Part shown: positions 11,188 through 21,066 of the stretch, in pieces
Layout: the number at the start of each line of letters is the position of its first letter
How positions within the stretch are numbered: the stretch's first letter is position 1
Source: Schizophyllum amplum
Lineage: Eukaryota > Basidiomycota > Agaricomycetes > Agaricales > Schizophyllaceae
Length of the DNA: 64,000 bases
Assembly: GCA_007026445.1 (NCBI GenBank)
Contig: VDMD01000009.1
Span: 558,001-622,000, forward strand
Direction of reading: 5' to 3'
Notes under the pieces: generated by a model
The model's database searches: none
Told to the model about the DNA's origin: nothing
What the model saw: only the letters and a program-made list of their open reading frames with translations
Program-made: the position numbers and the translations under genes

Positions 11188-11572
11188 AGGGAAGAGGCTC
11201 TAGATCAAATTTATGTCTTAACTGTATTTGGCGAGTTGCAATGTATGTAACATGATGTGCCCCAGAACCTGCGCAGAATTGAGGTGACCATGATAGGTTT
11301 TGTGATCTCTCAACTAGAGTCACCTGTGCTTGTGTTTGTTTACACTTGTGGGTCTGACCGCCGGCCAGATCCGATCCAAGTCGAAGTTGAGTCTTGATGG
11401 ATCCCTAAGTAAGTAGATGCTCGGTGCTGTGATTGGCTGCGACCTTCGATATGGACAGGATCAAGAGAGGATAGCGCATTTACAGCGGCGCTTTAGTGCG
11501 TGGGATGACGCTCACGATGCGATGGCGGCCGTGCGCATAGCTTCTAACAAACGAGCATCATCGGGCTGCACG
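11188..11572. other. intergenic
   Basis: 3' flank of the aldo/keto reductase and 5' flank of the BTB gene. Nothing else recognised. Confidence 0.4.
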
Positions 11573-12550
11573 ATGACCACGAACATGGATCCGCCGCCGT
11601 CGAATCGTCTCGTCGCTTCCAACGAAAAATACGTCCTCGAGAGCGGGGACATACATGTGCAGGTGAGCGCTTTCAGCGGCTTCGTTATATCCCTTCCATG
11701 GCTAAAAAGTACCGCTCAGGTCGAACGTACTCTATACCAGATGCATGCCTATCACCTTCGAAGGGCCACTCCCTTCTTCGACGGGGTTTTGCAGCTTCAT
11801 GAGGATAGAATAGTGCCGGGCACAACCGGGAGTACATCAGCGCTTCCCCTCGTCCTCGACGCTATCAACGCAGAAGAATTCGAAGCGTTGCTCTGGTTCT
11901 TCTACGAGTCAACCTACTTCTGGTGCGTTCCAGTCAGATAGCTAAGCCCTAAAGTCATCCCTACCTCTTCTTTAGGACGCACAAAATCGACGGTGCCAGA
12001 GCGAAGACATGGGAATCAGTGCTGCTTGTAGCGAAGAGATACAGCATGTTCATTGTTGCCCGGGTTGCCTGTTGCGCTCTGTCTCATTGTCCGGATGCTT
12101 TGGATGACACTCGCAAGATTGCCCTCCACGCTCAATATGCCTATGACAACAAACGAAGCCAAGTCACTGGGCTGGGACTTGTCAATGACCATCAATCGCG
12201 CGCGCGAGGTCGCTCGGTCTATTGTTCCCCTGCCATGCGACTATATTATATGCCCCTCATTCAACAGCTGCGACGCTGTTTGCGTGAACGGGACTCACGT
12301 CTGCCTTGATCGCGGCGCGAGCTATCACCCACCCGCCGTTTTCCCGCGTGCAGGAAGCCAGCTGCAGTTGGATGCTGTGGAAAAGGGACTGGCGACTATT
12401 TCTGAAGATATGTTTACTTTCCCGAAAAGTGAGTGCCTCGCATCAGCGCCGCTCTTGTGGACTTAAGTTACCGTATGTAATGTGCAGACCCTGCCTACAA
12501 GAAGTTCCAAAAACATCATCAGAGTCACAAAGACCGCTGGGGCTGCGAGC
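11573..12550 (+). pseudogene. BTB/POZ domain gene, frameshifted
   Basis: Agaricomycete BTB-domain protein, typically a protein-interaction adaptor. Exons 11573..11662, 11720..11922 and one from 11976 are in phase. They encode ESGDIHVQ, VERTLYQMHAYHLRR and an EFEALLWFFYES BTB core, then a helical region to TRKIALHAQYA. Near 12140-12165 the frame changes: the family motif NEAKSLGWDLSMTINRAREV continues in another frame, and about 17 residues present in the neighbouring copy (between KICLSLRFDID and LSVQEGYE) are missing. No intron signals explain this. It reads as a deletion with frameshift, so the gene is probably broken, or a sequence error is present. Its 3' part runs on through a short intron (donor at about 12430) towards the next BTB unit. 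Confidence 0.6.
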
Positions 12551-12625
12551 AAGGTGATGTATATTATAAGGTCATTGCCGCCCGACACGTTGATGTATCT
12601 GGATAGTCGTTGACACTTGAAACAG

Positions 12626-13332
12626 GTGGAGGAGCGTGTCTTCCGATTACACTCGTACCATCTAGTGCAAGCATCCGCGGTATTCGCCCAGATGGCAGAC
12701 TTACCACAGTCAGGCGCTGTCGAAGGAGCGAACGTTGACAATCCCATCTTCCTCCCCGACGTTCCAGCCGCTGATTTTGAGAATCTCGTATTCTTCTTCT
12801 ACGCTTTTGCGTACTCTGCGTTAGTGTAGAGTCTTTCCGCACACGAACGATAGGCTGACGTCCTATACGCAGTCCAGCTGGCCAGCGCCCTCACTTCGTG
12901 TCCCGCCTGGAATCAATCCTTCGCTTGGCGGACAGATTCGACATGAAGGAGGTCGGCAAAGTCGTATTGCGCGCTCTCCCCAAAAGAGGTGGCGGCATGA
13001 CGGACGCTCGCAAAATCTGCCTCAGCCTTCGCTTTGACATTGACTCAAATGGCCTTCTCGAGCTGGTCAAAAGTTTGTGCGAACGGTCAGAGGGACTATC
13101 GGTCCAAGAAGGATACGAGGTAGGCGCGAAGATGGTGGTACTGATCGGTAAAGCCAGGGAGGCGCTGAAGCCTGGAAGTGGAGGCCTACAGCTGATGCCA
13201 ATGAAATGGTCAGAACCATTGTCTTATCCGAGTTTGCGACTTGATGTTGTGTGCAATTTCTATAATTATTTATGTATCCCCAACCGACCATGTATATTAG
13301 CGAAGGAAAAAATTACACCTGGTCATATGTGA
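12626..13332 (+). CDS. BTB/POZ domain gene, 5' end missing
   Basis: Second BTB unit, in exons 12626..12819 and 12873..13332, in phase. The sequence begins VEERVFRLHSYHL at the same intron position as VERTLYQMHAYHL in the upstream copy. It continues with the BTB core (DFENLVFFFYAFAYS) and the helical C-terminal half RLADRFDMKEVGKVVLRAL. The expected first exon has a candidate ending EQGDVYYK at about 12565, matching ESGDIHVQ. That candidate has no in-frame ATG, and the following donor (GTCATT) is weak. So this is either a decayed gene or the second half of a tandem-BTB fusion starting at 11573. Confidence 0.6.
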
Positions 13333-13717
13333 AAACCAGTAGCCTGCTAACTTCTGAGGTACAGCGCCCCATGTTTGCATTTGTTTGTACCAGTAGGTCC
13401 ACTTGTCCAAATCACAGATCCTGCGACGGCATGAGTAGCTCGAATCACTTTGAGTCACTTTGCTGGTGGCTTACAAACTAACACTGGACAAACCGTCAGT
13501 TGTGATGATGGCGGAACGCAAGAAAAGGCAAAGACAAAGCTTCCCTTTTGCGGTCGCAGCGGTCGGTGGACGGAGGAGACTCGGTCCGGTTTTCCGACGC
13601 AGGGGGGCTTGTTTGTTTTCAACCATCATCCACCGTTCCCCTCGACTCAAGCCCTATCTCAATCTGGATAAATCTACTCACTTCCCCTCAATGATACAGC
13701 TGTAACACTACTCAGAC
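13333..13717. other. intergenic, promoter of sorting nexin
   Basis: No gene recognised. The 3' part is pyrimidine rich immediately before the ATG at 13718. Confidence 0.4.
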
Positions 13718-16251
13718 ATGGCCACCCTCCCAAGAGCTACCAAATCCCCCAACACGACACCTGTGTCTAGCAGAATCATCGGCCGGCCAGTTTCTGAGTT
13801 CGATAATTCCAACAATCCCGAATTCGACGCAGGTCTTAACACGTCTACGGCCTGGACAGAGCATCTCGAGCATGGCTACACGTCGGACCCAGGGTCCGGC
13901 GAAGAGGGCGAGGAAAAGCCATCTCGCCCCGCTCGCGCGCTCTACGACTTTGAGGGCAAGGCCGAGTTCCGTGAGCTCACGGTATACGCGGGGGACGAGC
14001 TACAGATCGTGCGCGAAGAGCTTCCGGATGGATGGAGCCTTGTCAGGACTGATTCTGGCGAGGTAGGGTTGCTGCCGCGGACGTACTACACGGTGCGTCG
14101 CCAAATGCGGGCAGATCCCGCGCGGTGCTGACTTCGCATTCCCTCATATATGCAGTTCACTTCCGACTTCACGACTGCGCCAGACGTCAGTGTCTCCCCG
14201 TCTCGATTCCGCTCGAAGCGCCGCGAGGCTTCCGATCACGACCGCACCCCCCGCGGGTCCCCCACGTCCGAGCATCCCCCCGCGCTGCCGATCATTCCCC
14301 AGCACACAGGCGAGTGGTTCCCGAGCTTCAAGCAGAGCCTTCTTGGGGGCAAGTCCCTCAATCGATTCAGCGCCTTCGTCACGAGCGGCGCGGAGGAGTG
14401 GGTACTCAAGGGCAGCGAGGTCGAGGCGATCGCGCAACCACACCACGCGCAGTTCCCCAGCGACGCGTCTGACGACGGAATGGACGACGGGGCCAGCAGC
14501 AGGCTCAGCATGCTTGGGCTTGGCGAGGCGGATCGGCACTACGTGGACGCAGGGCCGGCGTGGAAGGCGAAGCTGCCAGCGTTCAGGGTACTCGTGCACT
14601 CCCCCTCCAAGCGCGCGTCGGTTTTGTCAGGCGCGTTCACGATGTACAATGTTACTTCTCTCTTTGATGGTACGCGGCGCCAGCCGTCCGACGAGAGTGA
14701 AGAGGAAGAAGATAACGAGGAAGCGTCCCCGACGTCCACTCGGATGACTGTCAGTCGCCGGTTCTCGCACTTTGTGATCCTGCACACTGCGCTGAGTAGG
14801 CGGCTTCCTGGGATCGCGCTGCCCCCGCTGCCTGAGAAGCAATACGCTGGAAGGTTTAGTGACGACTTTGTCGAGGCGCGCCGAGGGGATCTCGAGCGCT
14901 ATATCAACAAGATTGTGCGACATCCTATCGCGCGGTACGCCGAGATCCTGACCTTCTTTCTCGGGTGTGAAAGCGACCTCGTGAGCCTGCATTTTATGTC
15001 TGAGGCGACTGTAGCTAACTCGTCTAATAGGAGTGGAAGCGTCTCGTAAACCAACATCTTTCGATCCCGCCAGCGGGACCATCATTCTACGCCAGGGTTT
15101 TCCATCCTGCTTACAATGTGGACGCAGAGGATGCGGCGGAGGCGGGGGAGCGATTTGACACACATACTAGAGCGGCCGGGAAGGGCGTCCAGGCGCTGCG
15201 CAATATATTTGGCCGGGTGCGCGAGGCGCGGCTGGAGATGTCGAAGGCCGAGCGTTTGCTGTCGTACTCCCTGCTATCTCTGATCACGTCCAAACCATTG
15301 GCGTCAGCTCCAACAACCGGTGTGACCGAAGAGGACGAGCAGTACAACGCGAAGGGGAAGGGGTTGATGAATGCGGATGGAGCGTGGTGTTGGCGAGAGT
15401 GCTGTGAAGGTATGTTATCTGCGCTGGACAAGACAAAAGATGCTGAATACCGCTAGAATGCCTCAAGCTTACCAAGGCGATGCAGAAGACTTCCGATACA
15501 ATGCAGAACATTGCAGACATGTATGATGGACATGTACGTGCGCGATCGTTCGCACCCACACAACGCATCTCACTCGCTTATAGGCCCGAAGAGCACAATT
15601 GGAGACCCATGAAGCGTTGAAAGGTGTCGCTCACCCATACTCTCATTACGAGGGCGTGATTCAAACACATCGATCGGCGCTGTCCAGATATCATCTAGCT
15701 ACGGCGGAAGGACAGGTCAAGCTGCAAAGACGACTCGCAGCCTCTTGCTGACAATTGACATCAGGCTAACGACGACGTAGCTGCGCGTTGCGAGACTGTG
15801 CTTAACACAACGATGGCGGAGATGGACACGTACCACCAGCAGAAGGTGGAAGATTTTGGCAGTCTCGCAAAGGACCACCTAGACGGAGAAATCAAGTTCT
15901 ATGAGCAGGTGGGTGCCTTGTTACTGCCTTTGGTCTCGGGCTACTGCCTTTTAATCTCTCCAACGAAACTAACACAATGCCACCTAGGTGCTACATAAAT
16001 TGAAGAACGCGAGACAGGCGTATGACGAACCTGAGTACAATGAGCTTGCCGCAACGCCGCGACAACCCTCCATGTACGAGCGCGAGCTGGAAAATCCGCG
16101 ATTAGGCGCCGACCCGCTGACGCAGCCATGCCCGCATGTCTACGACTCGGCACCCATGCGGCCCGTCAGTGTCGCACTGCAAGAAGGCGTCGGCCTATTT
16201 CTTGGGCCCGCCGGGAGAGGGAGCATGCTGGGGAAGCTGTGGCCCACATAA
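13718..16251 (+). CDS. SH3-PX-BAR sorting nexin (SNX9-like)
   Basis: Phosphoinositide-binding membrane-remodelling protein of the SNX9/18/33 architecture, which acts in endocytosis and endosomal tubulation with actin. Seven exons fit in phase: 13718..14092, 14156..14980, 15031..15409, 15457..15533, 15584..15715, 15765..15908 and 15988..16251, giving 731 aa. The SH3 domain is at about residues 68-125 (ARALYDFEGK...DELQIV...GWSLV...GLLPRTYY). The PX domain is at about 265-400 (AFRVLVHSP, RRFSHFVILHTALSR, LPPLPEKQ, RRGDLERYINKI). The C-terminal third is a helical BAR-like region with HYEGVIQTHRSALSRY and EIKFYEQVLHKLKNAR. The acidic insert in PX (SEEEEDNEE) is unusual. Intact. Confidence 0.88.
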
Positions 16252-16440
16252 TCGGTCGCAGAGTGCGGAGCATTGACGGGAGGAGGGCCGTTGACGAAGA
16301 CATTCTATCCACGATCTTCACGCATATATACAGACCTCATAACATCGCTATACCCATGCTGTATCACTTAGGCGGCATAGAGACTACCTTACTGAAGTAT
16401 AATGCCCATATACGGTGTTCCGAAGGTGCGGCGCGAGCTG

Positions 16441-16448
16441 GGCGCGAG
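16441..16448. repeat. 8-bp target-site duplication, left
   Basis: GGCGCGAG directly before the left inverted repeat; the identical octamer follows the right repeat at 17084-17091. Confidence 0.75.
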
Positions 16449-17083
16449 CAAGAGGCGGGCGATCCTAGAATCGGAGACACCCTCCGGCTCGCGTGAGTCT
16501 CGCGTGCTGATGCCTCGTGGCTGGCGGCGGCGCTCGCCGAGTAGGGCGCGCGCCCGCGAGCAGCACGACTGGAATGTCAATGCACATTGTACAGCAGTGA
16601 AAACAACAGAAAGACGACTCAAGCCAATGGTGTGGGCAGGCCGTGCAAGCCTGGCCTTCAGTCTGGCTGGCGTGAAATTGCCTCTCGGTGGCACACTGCG
16701 CTCATACCGCATGTCGAGGGGCTCGGAGCAGGGCTCAGCACGCCAGCCGCCTTCACCTCCCCTGTTTACAACGTGGTTGGGGTATTATTGAGTGGTGGCT
16801 AAGGAGAGAACAACCCTGCTCCGAGTGTTGCTATCCTTCACCGACGAGCTGGGGCACGACCTGGGGGCAAGCGGCAGAAATAAAACAAGTATGCCCAGCT
16901 TCTACGATGTACTTTACCGCTGAGAGCCGTGGGCTGAGCATTCAGCAAAATCCGGGCTTTGCACATCGAGGTCGAGAAGTCGAACGCCCACTCGGCGAGC
17001 GCCGCCGCCAGCCACGAGGCATCAGCACGCGAGACTCACGCGAGCCGGAGGGTGTCTCCGATTCTAGGATCGCCCGCCTCTTG
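16449..17083. mobile_element. non-autonomous DNA transposon with 94-bp TIRs
   Basis: 635-bp element lying between the sorting nexin and the Rad2-like nuclease. Its left end (16449..16542) and right end (16990..17083) are exact reverse complements over 94 bases, starting CAAGAGGCGGGCGATCC. It is flanked by an 8-bp direct repeat GGCGCGAG (16441-16448 and 17084-17091). The 447-bp interior has no transposase-like frame but contains a 12-base inverted pair (CTCGGAGCAGGG near 16718 and its complement near 16811). An 8-bp duplication is what hAT-type transposases generate, so a hAT-derived MITE is the best guess. Long repeats are also seen in Mutator-like elements, but those make 9-bp duplications. 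The identical repeats suggest a recent insertion. The right end lies 92 bases before the ATG at 17176. Confidence 0.85.
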
Positions 17084-17175
17084 GGCGCGAGTCTCGAGAC
17101 ATGGCCGGATCTTCGGCCCGACCAACTTATAGCCCCGAGACTGCATCAAGAGCACCTCTTCCCGAACCAAAACAT

Positions 17176-19285
17176 ATGGGAGTACTGGGCCTGACGCCCT
17201 TCCTCCAGAAAGCCTGGTATGTTCTTCGAATATATCATATACTCCTCTCATCATATTCTAGTCCAGAAGCTATACAAAAGCTACCAAACCGCTTGAAGGG
17301 ACTAGCTGGTAAAACAGTAGTCATGTAAGTGGACTGTCCTTGCTAGTCGCGCTTATTTACGCGTCTTGTAGCGATGGAACGCTCATCACGCAACGCCTGC
17401 ACTTTGCGCCTCTGCCGCATAAATATCGGCATGTCCTAGGGTGGTACAGGATCATGCAGGAGATCAGGGAGAGCGGCGTGAACGCGATCTGCGTTTTCGA
17501 TGGGAAGGAGCGAAGCCTGGCAAAGGCCAGAGAGGTGCGTGCATCAGCTCTACGGTAGTCCCGCTATGCTCATTCAAATCGTCAGGTCTCCAGAAGGAGG
17601 GAGACGCGGGCACTAGCCATGGCGCGAGGCTCGCTGGAGGTCGAGCGGCTTAGACGCTTGCGCGGCGTTGAGACCCTGCTCGGACGACTCAATTTCCTCG
17701 ACGTCAGTGAGAGAAACGGCATTCTGGAAGCCCTTGAAGCATCAACAAAGTCATCGTCCGGACTACACGCACCTTCACACGAACAAGAGCTCATCTCGGC
17801 GACCGTGGCGGCTACCGGTTCAGTGGAATCATACACTCGCGCCATTGATGACTTCCTTCATCATCTTGAAGCCGAGGACATATCTGCGGACGCTGCTTTG
17901 TATTCCGGACCCAACGTCGAAGATGTCTGGCATGCCATAAGCTCACACGAGTCTATGCCCAGCAATCCTCTGCCTGCTTTCCGCCCCGCGGAATCCCACG
18001 ACGGTCCCTTGATAAATACTACGAGAAACGGTCAACCATCAGCATCTCCAGAGCATGCGGTCAGGCCGGATGATACGCAAATGACCGACCTCAAACCAGA
18101 TGCGAGCTTCGACCTTGCAAATGATCTGTCCTTCGTTCCGTCTTTAAACGAACCTGCATTACGCTCAATGTTGAGCTCGGAGTCTTCGAGGACGACGGCA
18201 TCTCAAGCACAGTCAAGTTTACCGCCTCTACCAACCGTCGACGGCGACAACTCTGGCACAGCCCATGTAACAACAGACGACCTAACCGCATTGCTTGTAT
18301 CATTATATCAAGACTACCGCAACAGCATCCCCAAAGTTGCCGCTCTCATTGCCTCGCCTGTCGCCTCCGAAAGCCAGAGCGACGCACAGTCGGACGTCCT
18401 CATGACACGCGAACAACGGCAGCTTACACTTGACGAAGGCAGCTTCTGGGAGGACCTACGAACCCGGCAGAGCCTCGTATCAGCGGACACTATCGTCCTT
18501 GCTAAAACCAAGCCGAAAATCGCTATAGACACCTTGATGCACAAGAGCGCCCTCATGCATGCGTCCTTCGACCGCCGGGCACACCCGCCGACAGACATAA
18601 CGTACGCAGAGAGCAAGGAGATCCTTGCCGCCTTGGGTGTCCCTTGCATCGACGCGACCGGCAAATTTGAGGCGGAGGCGTTAGCTTCAGCCATGGTCCT
18701 CGGTGGACAGGCGGACTACGTCGTGAGCGAAGATACCGTGAGCAACCAACCCTCCACTTCCATGCCAACAGCCACTGATGTTGCCTCCCATAGGACGTCC
18801 TCGTCTACGGTGCGCCCCTCCTCCGCAATCTCAGCAACCGACTGGGACCACTCGTCCTACTGCCTTCTTCACTCTCTGACCTGCTGCAACTCCCGCGCTC
18901 CGCCTACATCGACTTCGCCATCTTACTTGGGACGGACTTCACGCAGCGTATCAAAAATGTCGGCCCCGCCCGCGCCCTCAAATTCATACGCACGCACGGG
19001 TGCATTGAGCGTGTCGTGCACGAGGAAACGAAGTACCCGCCCCGAATACCGATCAGCGAATACCTGCAACAGGTTGCTGTGGCTCGCGCTATATTCGCCA
19101 CGCTCCCTCCACTCCCCGCGCGGGAGCAGCTGGCGCAGGGCGCAGTAGACGAGGCGCGCGTGAACGAGGTGCTGCATAAGTACGATCTAGAAACCTACTT
19201 AAGGGAGGAGGAGTGGGACTACGACAGCGGCGTCGGGACGAACTACTTTGGGGACGATCCGAGAGCGACTAGTCAGGGTTACTGA
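17176..19285 (+). CDS. Rad2/XPG/FEN1-family nuclease (PIN-like)
   Basis: Structure-specific DNA endo/exonuclease family. Five exons fit in phase: 17176..17216, 17262..17324, 17372..17534, 17586..18737 and 18794..19285, giving 636 aa. N-domain: MGVLGLTPFLQKA, GKTVVIDGTLITQRLHFAP and AICVFDGKERSLAKARE. I-domain: DATGKFEAEALASAMVLGG and ADYVVSEDTDVLVYGAPLL, followed by the helix-hairpin-like LLGTDFTQRIKNVGPARAL. The acidic metal ligands (VIDG, FDGK, EAEA, SEDTD, LGTD) are all retained. About 380 low-complexity residues separate the N and I domains, more like XPG/Rad13 than FEN1 or EXO1, but the protein is shorter than XPG. No PIP box recognised. A transposon ends 92 bp upstream. Confidence 0.88.
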
Positions 19286-19695
19286 AGTCACAAATGCATT
19301 ATAATGATTTCCATGCGGAAGCATTGTAATCATTCGGGCAAAGATGGTCAAGGACGTCCCATGCCATGGACTGGGTAAGCCTGGATATGAATGATTGGAA
19401 GAGGTGAAAGGGAAAAGTGGAGGACGTAGTGACGCTGGAGAAGCCCGTGCGCCGCTCGGTTCGGGATCCAGATTGCTCGTCTGCGTTTCGCCCCCGGTTT
19501 GACAGGCACCTTCTCCTCCCAACACGCCCGTTTGTATGACTTCCACACAGTGAGGATGAAGCGCGAAATCAAGGACCCAGAATATATATATGGTTACGAT
19601 GGAAGCGTGCAACCAAAAGCGAAGTAACGACTGGCACAGAAAGGGAGGTGGCTAAATGCCGTCGTAGCTTGCGCCGCCAGCCTGAAGGACTGTCA
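19286..19695. other. convergent 3' intergenic region
   Basis: Separates the 3' ends of the nuclease (+) and coactosin (-) genes. No feature recognised. Confidence 0.4.
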
Positions 19696-20352
19696 TTATT
19701 GAGAAGCATGATCGAGGATCGAGCGCACCTTCCGCAATCTCTTGACGATGGGCTCCTCGTTCAGGTCGTCCTTCTCGCGAGCCGGGACATCGATCGAGTA
19801 CACGCGCAAGACCTGCTTGACATCCGCGGCGTGGACGGAGATCTGCACACAGTATCAGGACGCTATTGAGCGATCAGAGCGCTTTACTTGCCTTGGCTTT
19901 GCGCATAACCTTGCATTCGGGCCCTATCCAGACCTGCGCAGGAATGCGAATGAGCAAGGACGTCCATGCACACGATCCAGCATACGCACTATGAGAATAA
20001 ACTTCTCGCGCGTGGACTCCTTATCGTTGGCGTACGTGATACGCGCGTAGGCGAAGGATGCTTTGCCGTTGTCCAGACAGTCGCGCAGCTCCTCAATGCC
20101 TCCTGTCCCCGTCTTCGCCACCTGCAGCTTGTCCGAGCGGTCCGACTGCGTGATACAGAGTCAGCCCGCGCGCACGATCAGGGACACGCTCGCCAGATCG
20201 CGCACCACGTAGTCAAGCAGCAGCCATTTCGTGTCCGTCTTGTCCGACCGGACGTCGTTGTAGGCTGTAGGGTTTCTACTGTGAATCAGGCTTCGGCGCC
20301 TGAGGGTGGCGGTATCACCTTCAAGAATTGCAGGGTCAGAGACGTCCGCCAT
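19696..20352 (-). CDS. coactosin (ADF-homology domain actin-binding protein)
   Basis: Small F-actin-binding protein with one ADF-H domain. Five exons fit in phase: 20352..20319, 20264..20206, 20145..19990, 19933..19892 and 19842..19696, giving 145 aa, normal for coactosin. Landmarks: ILEAYNDVRSD near the start, GTGGIEELRDCL, FAYARITYANDKESTREKF, then FILIVWIGPECKVMRKAK as in animal and fungal coactosins, and a Lys/Arg-rich C-terminus. The intron after exon 4 has a GC donor (AAG|GCAAGT) paired with a normal AG acceptor; using it keeps the frame, whereas no GT donor does. Intact. Confidence 0.9.
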
Positions 20353-21066
20353 TGCACGCGAGGGGTCGGAGAGAGCGAGGTGAGCGAGAGATACGGGTCG
20401 TGCGGGGAGAACGCTGTTGAGAACGGGATTGGACCGCGCTCGGCGACGATCCAGGAGGAGATGATGGTTCCGCAAGACCCCCGGACTCGGCATTCGCAGG
20501 GGGCCTGGGCGTCGGTCCGAACGTCCTACGTTACACGTCTCAAAGTCCCGACTTTCATGTCATTTAATCAAGGTCGAGAGTCGAGCACGCCCAGTAAAAA
20601 TACCCCATATGCTCCGCTGAACTGCGCAGACGGACAGTAATCGTAGTAGTATCGAGCTGCGCGGCTTGAACGGCGCGGAAATCGGATGCGATGACCCCCG
20701 CGGCTTGCACGATGCTTCTTTGTGCATTCTATTGGGCCTTGCTCTCAAGGCCTCACGACCGCCTCCACGACTGAGAAGTCTTACCAGTCCGCCGCGGACG
20801 AGGCGGAAGAGATAGTCAAGGGCAGCGTACGCAGCCTGATATTCACCTCAGTGATGCGTACGACGCAAACCCTGTACTGTAGTAGGTATGTTCTTGGCCG
20901 AATATCTATAAAACTTGCGAGACGATGTAAATACAACATATATGCGAAAGCAACGAGAGCAGCGTTTATAAGCTACAGTTATGCAAAGCAACGAATGAAA
21001 AACCAGGTCATGAAGGGGCGTCAAAAGCATCAAAGATAACAAAAGTCAAGAGATCGATTCACAACT
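20353..21066. other. intergenic
   Basis: 5' flank of coactosin and 3' flank of the LIM gene. The region is AT-richer near 20880-21040. No gene recognised. Confidence 0.4.

Noticed and set aside
16718..16830. Internal 12-base inverted pair as a terminator or riboswitch
   Set aside because: Lies inside the transposon, with no adjacent gene on the proper strand and no further pairing.
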